A stretch of DNA of 64,000 nucleotides from positions 7,395,501 to 7,459,500 of the forward strand of contig JAFEKX020000001.1 of NCBI GenBank assembly GCA_016893485.2. The letters are read 5' to 3'. Source of the DNA: Streptomyces sp. P3. Its GTDB lineage: Bacteria; Actinomycetota; Actinomycetes; Streptomycetales; Streptomycetaceae. Of this stretch, positions 38,953-48,022 are shown piece after piece; the stretch's first letter is position 1, and each line of letters begins with the position of its first letter. A model generated the notes under the pieces. The model saw nothing but the letters and a program-made list of their open reading frames with translations. It did not search any database and was not told the DNA's origin. Position numbers and translations under genes: made by a program.

Positions 38953-39350
38953 TCAGCAGCGGAAGACCTGAAGTGCCGCCGGAGAGTGCGCTGTCGAGGA
39001 TCTCGATGTGCGGTGGTGCGCCGCGCCCGGCGTCACCTGGGTGCTGACGGCCGCCGGGTCCTGCGTGAGCAGGGGGCGCTCGGGCGCCTCCGGCCCGCAG
39101 TCGGCGGCGCGGTAACGGTCGCGCAGGCGCAGCGGGACGGTGGGGTCCCGGAGGCGCCGCAGTCGCGGAAGGTGATGGTCTCGGTGCGCAGGGCCTTGCC
39201 GCCGAGCTTGAGCACCGGCTGTGCTTTGGCCTCTGCATGACGCGCGGTGTGCGCGGGTGCGAAGGATGCCGTGGGCGCGAAGAACTGAAGGGCGAGCAGG
39301 ACGGCGGTGATCAGCGTGATCACGGACCGTGCCGTCTTACCTCGGAACAT
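38953..39350 (-). CDS. secreted hypothetical protein with a Cys pair
   Basis: About 132 residues with one base missing near 39145. The signal peptide is TARSVITLITAVLLALQFFA, cut around PTASFA. The mature part (LGGKALRTETITFRDCG, TVPLRLRDRYRAADCGPEAPERPLLTQD) has two cysteines likely joined, and the end is low in structure (Ser/His/Ala). No family recognised. The 152 bases upstream (39351-39503) hold its promoter, with an A/T-rich stretch near 39370-39400, and nothing else that I can name. Confidence 0.6.
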
Positions 39351-39503
39351 TCGCCCCCTTCAGGCAGTTCGCATCTCTTGTGCAGACCAACGCTTGGTCA
39401 ATGGCTGGTCAAGAAGCACGGTAGCCCAGCGAAGTTGTTTGCAGGGTTAACGCAGCGTTTCCGATGAAAGAGAGCGTGAAAAGCGTGCCTGGGCTGGCGT
39501 GAA

Positions 39504-40606
39504 CTAGGCGGTTTCGACGAGGCCCTTGGCGTCCCGGGCCAGCGCGGTCAGGCGGGAGATCGCGCGGAAGTACTTCTTGCGATAGCCGCCGTTCAGCATC
39601 TCCTCGCTGAACAGCCGGTCGAAGGGCAACCCCGAGGCCAGGACGGGCACTTCACGGTCGTAGAGCCGGTCCGCGAGGACGACCAGGCGCAGCGCCGTCG
39701 ACTGGTCGGGTATCGGCTGGACGTCGGTGAGGCAGACCGCCTTGAGGTCGTCCGTGAGGGCGCCGTAGCGGCTGGGGTGGACCTTGGCGAGGTGGGCCAG
39801 CAGGTGCGGGAAGTCGTCGAGGAGGCGCCGGGGGTGGCGTACGCGGCCTTCGTCACCTGCTCGTCGGAGAACGGTGTCGGCGCTTCCGGGAGGCCGCGGT
39901 GGCGGTAGTCCTCGCCGTCGATGCGCAGCGAGCGGAAGTGCGCGGACAGGCCCTGGATCTCGCGCAGGAAGTCGACGGACGCGAAGCGGCCCTCGCCGAG
40001 CTTGCCCGGCAGCGTGTTCGAGGTGGCGGCGAGCGCCACACCGGCGTCGACGAGCTTGCCGAGCAGGGTCGAGACGAGGACGGTGTCGCCCGGGTCGTCC
40101 AGCTCGAACTCGTCTATGCACAGCAGGCGGTGGCCCGAGAGCGTCCTGACCGTCTGCTGGAAACCGAGGGCGCCGACCAGGTTCGTCAGCTCGACGAAGG
40201 TGCCGAACGCCTTGAGCGCGGGCTCGGCCGGGGTCGCGTGCCACAGGGAGGCCAGGAGGTGCGTCTTGCCGACGCCGTAGCCGCCGTCCAGATAGACGCC
40301 GCGAGGGCCCGCCGGAGTCTTCGCCCTGCCCTTGCCGAAGCCCAGGAAGCCGCGCTTGGGGGTGCCGGCCGCGTGTGCCCCGCCGAGTCCGGCGGCGAAG
40401 GCCTCCAGGACGCCGACCGCCTCGGTCTGGCTGGGCTGGTTCGGGTCCGGGATGTACGTGGCGAAGCGCACCGAGTCGAAGCGCGGCGGCGGCACCATCT
40501 CGGCGACCAGCCGGTCCGCGGGGACGAACGGCTCACGGGCGCACAGGGACAGCGGGGCCGCGTCTGCTATCGGGCTGGTCCCGGCGGCGGCTGAGGAGGA
40601 CGACAC
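39504..40606 (-). CDS. zapE: cell division protein ZapE / AFG1-like ATPase
   Basis: About 367 residues with one break near 39832. Walker A YLDGGYGVGKTHLLASLWH, Walker B HRLLCIDEFELDDPGD and the sensor region VALAATSNTLPGKLGEGRF are present. The N-terminal motif ADRLVAEMVPPPRFDSVRFATY is typical of the actinobacterial AFG1/ZapE family. In E. coli ZapE acts on the Z-ring; the role in Streptomyces is inferred. It diverges from the reductase gene with only 37 bases between starts, so promoters overlap. Confidence 0.9.
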
Positions 40607-40643
40607 GGTTCACCACTCTAAGGGCCGTGCCACACTGCACGAC

Positions 40644-41437
40644 ATGCGACGCCTGATCCCTGTGACCGACGAAACAGCAGCCCAGGCCTCGGACGGGGCC
40701 CCTGATGCGGGTGGGACGGACTGCGAATGGGGGCTCGCGGACCTCGCGGAGGCGTACGCCTACCCGGCCGGCGACGCTCCCTGGCTGCGGGCCAACATGG
40801 TCTCCACGCTCGACGGGGCCGGCCACCACGAGGGCCGCTCGCACCCCATCTCCGGGGACGCCGACATGCGGATCTTCGGCACCCTGCGGGCGCTGGCGGA
40901 CGTCGTGATCGTCGGTGCGGAAACGGTACGCCAGGAGGGCTATCGACCCGCACGCGCGCGTGCCGAGTTCGCGGAGGCACGCGCGCGTGCCGGGCAGGGA
41001 CCGGCCCCGGTGATCGCGGTCGTCACCGCGAGCCTGGACCTGGACTTCTCGCTTCCGCTTTTCGTCTCGCCCCTGGTCCCGACGCTGGTCCTCACTGGCG
41101 CCCAGGCGGCGCCGGACCGGATCGCGGCCGCCGAGAAGTCGAGCGCCCGGGTGGTCGTCGCCGGTGACGGCGTCGGCGTCGACCCCGCGCGGGTCGTGGA
41201 GGCGCTCGCCGCGCTGGGGCACACCCGGCTGCTGACCGAGGGCGGGCCGCGGCTGCTGGGGCAGTTCGTGGCCGCGGGGGCGCTCGACGAACTGTGTCTG
41301 ACCCTCTCGCCGATGCTCGTCGCGGGGAGGCGCAGCGGATCGCGGGCGGGCCGTCGGTTAAGGTTCCCCATCGCTTCGAACTGGTGTCCCTGCTGGAAGA
41401 GGCCGGGTTCCTGTTCGGTCGTTACCGGCGGTCGTGA
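40644..41437 (+). CDS. RibD C-terminal (pyrimidine/dihydrofolate reductase-like) protein
   Basis: About 264 residues with one G missing near 41325. It has the RibD_C/DHFR-like fold: WLRANMVSTLDGAGHHEGRS, MRIFGTLRALADVVIVGAETVRQEGYRP, VVTASLDLDFSLPLF, LLTEGGPRLLGQFVAAG and LDELCLTLSPMLVAG. It lacks the deaminase half of RibD. It may reduce a pyrimidine in flavin or deazaflavin biosynthesis; the exact substrate is not clear from sequence. Confidence 0.85.
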
Positions 41438-41590
41438 AAACGGGGCGGAATCATCCGTTCCGTTTGGCTTTCGACGGGCACACTAAATCCGGCAGTACCC
41501 GTGCGATCACGGGGCAGGATGGTTTCCGCAGGGCCTGGCAGGCCTACGGAGGAGAGGGCCCGAGGGCCCTCGAAGGAGAAAGGGCGCCTG

Positions 41591-42064
41591 GTGTTCACAA
41601 GCGTACTGATGATCGAGAAGGCCCTTACGTCCGCCGACGTGGAGTTCGTCACCACCTTGCACGGTGACGAGACCGTCTCCTTCCACGTATTGCTCCAGCC
41701 CCGCGGCGACCAGGCGGACCGCCTGCTGCGGGCCATCGACGACGTCGCCCTCGGCGAACTCGACGAGGCGGCGCACGAACGGGAGACCCCCGAGGGCAAG
41801 GACGCGGCGGCGCTCGGCGCACAGGCCCTCCAGGTGTCCCTGGACGCCCTGCACGCCGCCGGCAGCGCGGCCGAGGGCCGGCTCATCGAGAACCACCCGC
41901 TGGACGCGCTGAAGTCCCTCGTGGAGGAGATCGGCGCGGACGAGGTCATCGTGCTGACCGACCCGCACTACGTGGAGGAGTTCTTCCACCGGGACTGGGC
42001 GTCCCGCGCGCGTCACAAGGTCGGCGTACCGGTCCTGAAGCTGTTCTCGCACAGCAAGGAGTAG
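41591..42064 (+). CDS. conserved actinobacterial protein, 157 residues
   Basis: Intact. GTG start with AAGGAGAAAGG upstream: VFTSVLMIEKALTSADVEFV...SFHVLLQPRGDQADRLLRAIDDVA. A Glu/Ala-rich helix follows, then GADEVIVLTDPHYVEEFFHRDWASRA and a basic C terminus. The fold looks like a small alpha/beta (USP-like) domain. I recall relatives labelled indole-3-glycerol phosphate synthase, but the protein is far too short for a TIM barrel and shows no such motif. Confidence 0.75.
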   Translation: MFTSVLMIEKALTSADVEFVTTLHGDETVSFHVLLQPRGDQADRLLRAIDDVALGELDEAAHERETPEGKDAAALGAQALQVSLDALHAAGSAAEGRLIENHPLDALKSLVEEIGADEVIVLTDPHYVEEFFHRDWASRARHKVGVPVLKLFSHSKE

Positions 42065-42174
42065 CGGCCGGCGGGACGGTCGACGGGTGTCCGTGATTGT
42101 CAGTGGCACCGCATAGGCTTGCCGCTGAACGTCCGCCGTACCCGTACGGAACCAGCACGCACAGGGAGACACGC

Positions 42175-43568
42175 ATGGCACCCGGCCTTCCCACCGCCAT
42201 GGACCGACCGCACTTCATCGGCATCGGCGGGGCCGGGATGTCGGGGATCGCCAAGATCCTCGCGCAGCGCGGGGCGAAGGTCGCCGGCAGTGACGCCAAG
42301 GACTCCGCGACCGCCGACGCCCTGCGCGCCCTGGGTGCCACGGTCCACATCGGACACGCGGCGGAGCACCTCGCCGACGACGCCACCTGCGTGGTCGTGT
42401 CGTCGGCGATCCGCGAGGACAACCCCGAGCTGGCCCGCGCGGCCGAGCTCGGCATCCCGGTCGTCCACCGCTCGGACGCGCTGGCCCGCCTGATGGACGG
42501 TCTCCGCCCGATCGCCGTGGCCGGCACGCACGGCAAGACCACCACGACCTCGATGCTCGCGGTGTCGCTGTCCGAGCTGGGCCTGAAGCCCTCGTACGCC
42601 ATCGGCGGCGACCTGGACGCCCCGGGGTCGAACGCGCTGTACGGCGACGGCGAGATCTTCGTCGCCGAGGCCGACGAATCGGACCGCAGCTTCCACAAGT
42701 ACGCCCCGAGGTCGCCATCGTCCTCAACGTGGAGCTCGACCACCACGCCAACTACGCGTCCATGGAAGAGATCTACGAGTCCTTCCAGACCTTCGCCGAC
42801 CGGATCACCGAGGGCGGCACCCTGGTGATCTCGGCGGGACCACGAGGGCGCCCGGGAGCTGACCCGACGGGTCACCGCGGCCGACGTGAAGGTGGTGACG
42901 TACGGAGAGGCGGAGGACGCCGACGTCCGCATCCTGTCCGTCGTGGCGCAGGGGCTGAAGAGCGAGGTGACCGTCCTCCTGGGCGGCGAGAACCTCACCT
43001 TCACCGTCTCGGTCCCCGGCCGCCACTACGCGAGCAACGCGGTCGCGGCCCTCGCCGCGGGCGTCGCGCTCGGCATCCCGGCGGCGGAGCTGGCGCCCGC
43101 GCTGGCCGCGTACACCGGCGTCAAGCGCCGCCTCCAGCTCAAGGGCGAGGCGGCCGGCGTCCAGGTGATCGACTCCTACGCCCACCACCCCACGGAGATG
43201 ACGGCCGGCCGACCTGGAGGCGATGCGCGCGGCGGCCTCCACCTCCCGGCTGCTGGTCGTCTTCCAGCCCCACCTCTTCTCCCGTACCCAGGAGCTCGGC
43301 AAGGAGATGGGCCAGTCCCTCGCCCTCGCCGACGCCTCGCTGGTCCTGGACATCTACCCGGCCCGCGAGGACCCGATCCCCGGCGTCACCAGCGACCTGA
43401 TCATCGAGGCCGCGCGCCGCGGGCGCCGACGTGACCCCGGTCCACGACAAGGCGGACGTGCCCGAGGCCGTCGCGGGAATGGCGAAGCCCGGTGATCTGG
43501 TTCTCACCATGGGAGCGGGCGATGTGACTGACCTCGGCCCGCGGATCCTGGACCGTCTCGCGAAGTAA
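42175..43568 (+). CDS. murC: UDP-N-acetylmuramate--L-alanine ligase
   Basis: About 463 residues after four corrections (missing base near 42708, extra bases near 42838, 43207 and 43418). The N-terminal UDP site is FIGIGGAGMSGIAKILAQRG, the ATP loop is IAVAGTHGKTTTTSMLA, the Mg/carbamate region includes FVAEADESDRSF and VLNVELDHHANY, and the C-terminal domain has VIDSYAHHPTEM and VVFQPHLFSRTQ. It adds L-alanine to UDP-MurNAc in peptidoglycan synthesis. ATG at 42175 with GGGAG upstream. The gene is essential, so the four breaks cannot be real. Confidence 0.95.
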
Positions 43569-43581
43569 GGGGCTGAGCTTC

Positions 43582-43989
43582 ATGTCGTACGACGTCGAAA
43601 AGCCGGACGAGGAATGGCGCGCGGAGCTGAACCCGGCCGAGTACGCGGTGCTGCGGCAGGCCGGCACGGAACCGGCCTTCGTCGGTGAGTACACCGACAC
43701 CAAGACCAAGGGCGTCTACGCCTGCCGCGCCTGCGGCGCCGAACTCTTCACCTCCACCGAGAAGTTCGAGTCGCACTGCGGCGAGCCGTCCTTCTACGAC
43801 CCGAAGGACACCGACGCGGTCGAACTGATCCAGGACCGCTCGCACGGCATGGTCCGCACCGAGGTGCGGTGCGCCCGGTGCGGTTCGCACCTCGGGCACG
43901 TCTTCGAGGGCGAGGGTTATGCGACGCCCACGGACCAGCGGTACTGCATCAACAGCATTTCGCTGCGGCTGACGCCCGACGAGGGCTGA
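43582..43989 (+). CDS. msrB: peptide-methionine (R)-S-oxide reductase
   Basis: Intact, 135 residues. Two zinc CxxC pairs (YACRACGAELF, VRCARCGSHLGHVF) and the catalytic cysteine in RYCINSISL are all present. SHCGEPSFYDP has an extra Cys at the GWPSF position that can act as the resolving residue. It repairs methionine-R-sulfoxide. It starts 13 bases after murC and is probably co-transcribed. Confidence 0.95.
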   Translation: MSYDVEKPDEEWRAELNPAEYAVLRQAGTEPAFVGEYTDTKTKGVYACRACGAELFTSTEKFESHCGEPSFYDPKDTDAVELIQDRSHGMVRTEVRCARCGSHLGHVFEGEGYATPTDQRYCINSISLRLTPDEG

Positions 43990-44040
43990 CACCGGCACAT
44001 CGCCCGGTAGGCAGGACGGCCCGGCAGCTTCGCCGCACGC

Positions 44041-44080
44041 CCGAGCCGGCCCCGCGCACACGCGCAGGGCCGGCTCTCGG
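44041..44080. terminator. terminator between msrB and the SDR gene
   Basis: GAGCCGGCCC / GGGCCGGCTC, a 10-bp perfect stem with a 14-base loop, flanked by CC and TCGG. It lies between convergent genes. Confidence 0.8.
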
Positions 44081-44101
44081 CATGAGTGCGGCGCTGGTCG
44101 G

Positions 44102-44849
44102 TCACTTCGCCTGGGCGAGCCAGACCGCGTCGGGGCCGGCCGGGAAGCGCAGCTGGCCGGTCGTGTCGTGCGCTGCGCGCCACACCGTCTCGGCGACGTC
44201 GCTCTCCTTGGTGAACTGGTCCTGGCCCGTGAAGAGTCCATGGTCTTCTTCGCCCATGCCGCGTAGGGCGCCGGGACCAGTTCGTCCACCGAGGTGCCGT
44301 TCGTCGCACGGGCGGCGAAGTTGGTCGTCAGGCAGGCACCCGGCTCGACGGTCTTGGCCTGGACGCCGAAGGGCGCGAGTTCGAGGGAGAGTGACGCGGT
44401 GAATCCCTCGACGGCCATCTTGCTCGCCTTGTAGACGGCCGAGAGGGGCATGTGACCCAGCACCACGCTGGAGGTCACGTTGATCACCACGCCGGAGCCC
44501 CGCTCGCGGAACTGGGGCAGCACGGCCTGTGTCGTCGCCATCACGCCGAAGGTGTTGGTCTCGAAGACCTCTCGCACCCGGTCCATGGGGTGCCCTCGAA
44601 CACGCCGATCGACGGGACGCCCGCGTTGTTGACCAGGACGTCGATGGGCCCCGCCGCCTCGAACGCGGCGGTGATGGTCTCGGGCTCGGTCACGTCGAGC
44701 GCGACGACCCGCAGCCGGCCCGACTCGGGCAGGACGCCAGCACGCGGCGTGCGCATCGTGGCGATGACGTTCCACCCCTGCGCGTGGAAGTGGAGGGCGG
44801 TCGCCCGGCCGTATCCGGATGAGGCACCAGTGATCAGGACGGTCTTCAT
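44102..44849 (-). CDS. short-chain dehydrogenase/reductase
   Basis: About 249 residues with bases missing near 44236 and 44588. The classical SDR motifs are VLITGASSGYGRATALHF (TGxxxGxG), DVLVNNAGV (NNAG) and SSVVLGHMPLSAVYKASKMAVEGF (Ser, YxxxK). The cofactor is probably NADP given the Arg-containing TMRTPR after the second strand. The ATG at 44849 has GAGG upstream. Its promoter carries the same 51-bp module as the ABM monooxygenase gene, so it is probably in the regulon of the AraC protein next door. Confidence 0.88.
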
Positions 44850-44883
44850 GCTGAGAACCTCGCGATGTCGTGGGAGCCGCCGA

Positions 44884-44920
44884 CGAGTAGGCATTTTCCT
44901 ACTCGGCGGAAGAACTTCCG
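44884..44920. promoter_or_regulatory. two adjacent dyads in the SDR leader
   Basis: CGAGTAGG-CATTTT-CCTACTCG (44884-44905) and CGGAAG-AA-CTTCCG (44907-44920), both perfect, lie 35-71 bases upstream of the SDR ATG. They could form leader hairpins or be operators close to the transcription start. Confidence 0.5.
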
Positions 44921-44936
44921 ATCCCAGTAAATCGCT

Positions 44937-44987
44937 CTCACCTGCGGAGATAGTAGAGTCATTCTCTCCCGTACTTGCACGATCCTC
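44937..44987 (-). promoter_or_regulatory. shared 51-bp promoter module, SDR copy
   Basis: Read on the minus strand it begins GAGGATCGTGCAAGTA and continues N14-CTCTA-N7-CGCAGGTGAG. The same module, same spacing and same orientation to its gene occurs at 45958. The 16-base head is identical in both copies. Likely AraC-family operator plus promoter. Confidence 0.75.
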
Positions 44988-45020
44988 TACGGAGCCTTGG
45001 TTCGAGTCAGGGCAGGACGC

Positions 45021-45912
45021 TCACCGGGGCTCGCGCGATGTTCCGCAGGCGGGCCGCGTCCCGGCTCGGGGTTCGCCGAACTGGCGGCGGTACTCACGGC
45101 TGAACTGCGACGGGTTGTCGTAGCCGACGCGCTGCCCGACCCCGTGACGTCCCCGGGATGGGTGGCCAGCAGCAGCCGGGCCTCCTGGAGGCGGATCTGC
45201 TTCTGGAACTGAATGGGGCTCATCGCGGTCACCGCCTGGAAATTGCGGTAGAAGGCCGAGACGCTCATGCCGGACAGCCGGGCCACGTCCTCGACCCGGA
45301 AGGGCTGCGCGTAGTGCTCGCGGATCCAGCGCACCGCCCGGGAGACATGGCTGAGCCCGCTGTCGGCCAGACCGAGTTGCCGGACCGTCGCGCCCTGCTC
45401 GCCGGTGATCAGCCGCCACAGGATCTCGCGCTTGGCGAGCGGTGCCAGTACGGCCCGGTCGCGCGGCTCGTCGAGCAGGCGCAGCAGCCGGACCACCGCG
45501 TCGAGCAGGGCGGCCGGGGCGTCGCTGACGGCGATCCCCGACGGCGTGGCTCCCGCCGCTGCGGGGAAGGTCGCCGGAACCGGCCTGCAACAGGAGTTCG
45601 GCTACGGCGGACGGCTCCAGGGTGAGACCGAAGCCGAGGGCCGGCCGCTCGGGGGTCGGCCCGGGTGAACTGCCCGGTGACGGGGAGGTCGACGGAGGCC
45701 ACCAGGTACTGCCCGGGGCCGTACTCGTAGACCCGCTCGCCCAGCGCGAGGCGTTTGGCGCCCTGGGCGATGACGGCGACCACCGTGCCGGACATGGAGG
45801 GCGCGGGCGGATCCGGCCGGTCGACCTTCGAGATCAGGACACCGTCGATGGCGGTGGTCCAGTCGGGCCGGGCGTGCCGGTCCAGCAGGGTTCGGAACTC
45901 TTCCAGGGACAT
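45021..45912 (-). CDS. AraC family transcriptional regulator (AraC_N/cupin type)
   Basis: About 297 residues with errors near 45140, 45560 and 45665. The N-terminal AraC_N domain reads VVAVIAQGAKRLALGERVYEYGPGQYLVASVDLPVTGQ, and the middle has ILWRLITGEQGATVRQLG. The double HTH is WIREHYAQPFRVEDVARLSGMSVSAFYRNF and VGQRVGYDNPSQFSREYRRQFG. It lies between the SDR gene and the ABM/hydrolase genes, and the 16-base element GAGGATCGTGCAAGTA upstream of both flanking units is its best candidate binding site. Confidence 0.88.
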
Positions 45913-45957
45913 GCCTCCATTGCAGCACCTCGCCGCCGCCCCGCTCCCCGACATCGC

Positions 45958-46008
45958 GAGGATCGTGCAAGTATCCGCGAGCATCGCTCTAACGTTTACG
46001 CAGGTCAG
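45958..46008 (+). promoter_or_regulatory. shared 51-bp promoter module, ABM/araC copy
   Basis: GAGGATCGTGCAAGTA-N14-CTCTA-N7-CGCAGGTCAG, located 57-107 bases upstream of the ABM start and 46 bases upstream of the divergent AraC start. It is the twin of the element at 44937. Confidence 0.75.
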
Positions 46009-46064
46009 GCGCGTTGAATGGAATCAGTTCAGTCCACCGCTCCACCACCGCGAAGGAAGAAATC

Positions 46065-46382
46065 ATGCTTGCCGACTACGGCTTCAACGCCACCCTGACC
46101 GCCAAGCCCGGGATGGGCGCCGAGCTGGTCGACCTGCTGCTGACCGGCCTGGACGAGGGCAGCCCCGGCGCGAGCGAACACTGCGTCGTCTACCTCGTCT
46201 CCCGTTCCGCGTCCAACCCCGACGTCGTCCACGTCACCGAGGGCTGGACCAGCGAGGAGGACCACCACCGGATCTTCGCCGGCGAGGCGGCTCAGGCCAT
46301 CGTGGCGCGGATCGGCGGACTGCTGGCCAAGGAGTCCGAGTACACCGACTACGTCCCGGTCCTGGGCAAGGCGGCCTTCTGA
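46065..46382 (+). CDS. ABM-type putative quinol monooxygenase
   Basis: Intact, 105 residues, the usual size of the dimeric alpha/beta-barrel fold. LTAKPGMGAELVDLLLTGL, CVVYLVSRSASNPDVVHVTEGW and EDHHRIFAGEAAQAIVARIGGLL match the antibiotic-biosynthesis monooxygenase domain. Cofactor-free oxidation of a quinol is the usual idea for the family. The ATG at 46065 has GGAAGAA upstream. It is followed by the hydrolase, 85 bases away. Confidence 0.85.
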   Translation: MLADYGFNATLTAKPGMGAELVDLLLTGLDEGSPGASEHCVVYLVSRSASNPDVVHVTEGWTSEEDHHRIFAGEAAQAIVARIGGLLAKESEYTDYVPVLGKAAF

Positions 46383-46467
46383 GTCTCCGGACGGACGGCC
46401 GATCGGCCGATCCGCTGCCACCTGCCCACCTGACCCTCCCGGCACCACACCACGAAAGGCCCACGCC

Positions 46468-47426
46468 ATGACCCCCGCACGCCCCGCTCTGGACCCCGAA
46501 CTGCGCGAGCTGCTGGCCGACATGCCCCTCATGTCCCGGCTCACCCCGGAAATTCTCGCGCAGGTGCGACAACTCCCCACGGCGTCCGTCGACTTGCTCT
46601 TGGCCGACCGGCGGATCGACCGGCGCGAGGTCACCGTGCCGGCCAAGGACGGTGCCCAGCTCCGCCTGTCGGTCTTCAGCCCCGCGACCACCGACCGCAC
46701 CGCCGCCGCCCCCTGCGTCTACTGGATCCACGGAGGCGGGATGGTCATGGGCGACCGCTTCTCGCAACTCGACATCCCGCTGGAATGGCTCGACGAACTC
46801 GGCGCGGTCGTGGTCTCCGTGGAGTACCGGCTCGCACCGGAGGTCACCGGCACGACCCTCGTCGACGACTGCTACCAAGGGCTGCTCTGGACCGCCGAGC
46901 ACTCCGAGGAACTGGGCATCGACCCCGCCCGGATCATCGTCGCGGGCGCCAGTGCGGGCGGCGGTCTCGCTGCCGGCGTCACCCTGCTGGCCCGCGACCT
47001 CGGCGCCCCGGCGATCGCCGCGCAGCTGCTGATCTGCCCCATGCTCGACCACCGCAACACCTGACCTCCAGCCGCCAGTACTCCGGCGTGCCCGGTGTCT
47101 GGACCGGCGAGATGAACGAGTTCGGCTGGCGAGCCGTCCTCGGCGACCTCACCGACGACGAGGTGCCCGCGTACGTCTCGCCGTCCCGCGCCAAGGACCT
47201 CTCGGGCCTGCCGGCCACCTACATCGACGCGGGCTCCGCCGAGGTCTTCCGCGACGAGGACACCGACTACGCCACCCGCATCTGGGCGGCCGGCGGCCAG
47301 GCCGAACTCCACGTCTGGGCAGGCGGGTTCCACGGTTTCGACGCCCTGTATTCGCAGGCGGACATCTCGGCCACGGCCCGCCGGACCCGCACGGACTGGC
47401 TCACCCGGCTCCTGCGCGACATCTGA
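46468..47426 (+). CDS. alpha/beta hydrolase, hormone-sensitive-lipase type
   Basis: About 319 residues with one base missing near 47063. VYWIHGGGMVMGDR is the HGGG oxyanion hole, VVVSVEYRLAPE is a family motif, IIVAGASAGGGLAAG carries the nucleophile Ser, LPATYIDAGSAEVFRDED the Asp and GGFHGFDAL the His. It is an esterase acting on small acyl esters. It probably works with the ABM protein and the SDR in one detoxification or biosynthetic step. Confidence 0.88.
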
Positions 47427-47475
47427 TCGCGGGACGGAGCCGGGGCCCGGGTGAGCGGTGTGTTGGTGGGCTGAC

Positions 47476-47898
47476 TCAGCCGTTGTACGGAGCGGCGACG
47501 TCCAGCACCCAGGTGACGCCGAAGCGGTCGGTGAGCATGCCGTACAGCGGGGCCCACTGGGCGGGCGCCAGCGGGCTCACGACCGTCGAGCCCTCGGCGA
47601 GCCTGTCCCACAGGGCGCTGACCTCCTCGGCCCCATCGCCGCGGACGGAGACGAAGAACGCGTTCTCGCCCTGGTCCCACGGCAGTTGGGACGGCACGTC
47701 GTAGGCCATGACATGGAAGCCGTTGTCGCCGGACACCTCGCCCCACATCACCCAGTCCGCCTCGCTCTCGTCGCGTACGGCGCCCGCGTCCTTGTAGGTG
47801 ACCGTGACCGTGCGTCCGCCGAAGACGGACTGGTAGAAGTCCAGCGCCGCGCGTGCGGTGCCCCGGAAGTTCAGGTGAGTGGTGGTCGTGACGGACAT
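47476..47898 (-). CDS. VOC superfamily protein (PhnB-like)
   Basis: Intact, 140 residues from ATG 47898. It begins MSVTTTTHLNFRGTARAALDFYQSVFGG and continues WGEVSGDNGFHVMAYDVP, with an end GMLTDRFGVTWVLDVA, the PhnB/YjdN type of the vicinal-oxygen-chelate fold. The usual metal ligands are only partly kept. It diverges from a YafY regulator, a common pairing; the regulator probably controls it. Confidence 0.85.
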   Translation of the reverse strand: MSVTTTTHLNFRGTARAALDFYQSVFGGRTVTVTYKDAGAVRDESEADWVMWGEVSGDNGFHVMAYDVPSQLPWDQGENAFFVSVRGDGAEEVSALWDRLAEGSTVVSPLAPAQWAPLYGMLTDRFGVTWVLDVAAPYNG

Positions 47899-47924
47899 GA
47901 CCTGCTCCTTGCCTCTGTGCCTCG

Positions 47925-47962
47925 GTGACACATGTGTGTCGACACCCATGTGTGTGTCGTCG
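47925..47962. promoter_or_regulatory. operator-like dyads between VOC and YafY genes
   Basis: The stretch contains CACATGTG, GTGTCGACAC and a second CATGTGTGTG block, i.e. overlapping palindromes with a GTGTGTC repeat, centred between the divergent starts. Candidate site for the YafY regulator. Confidence 0.55.
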
Positions 47963-48022
47963 GACCACATTGGCAGCGGTAGAGGACAGGGTGTGTCCGG
48001 TACTTCAGGGAGGATGGGTGTC

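Noticed and set aside
41591..42064. Indole-3-glycerol phosphate synthase
   Set aside because: 157 residues is too short for the TIM barrel and no catalytic motif is present.
42175..43568. murC as a pseudogene
   Set aside because: It is essential, has all motifs in order, and four one-base corrections restore the expected length exactly.
44990..45020. tRNA T-arm-like GGTTCGAGTC
   Set aside because: No acceptor stem or anticodon arm around it, and it lies beside the AraC stop codon.
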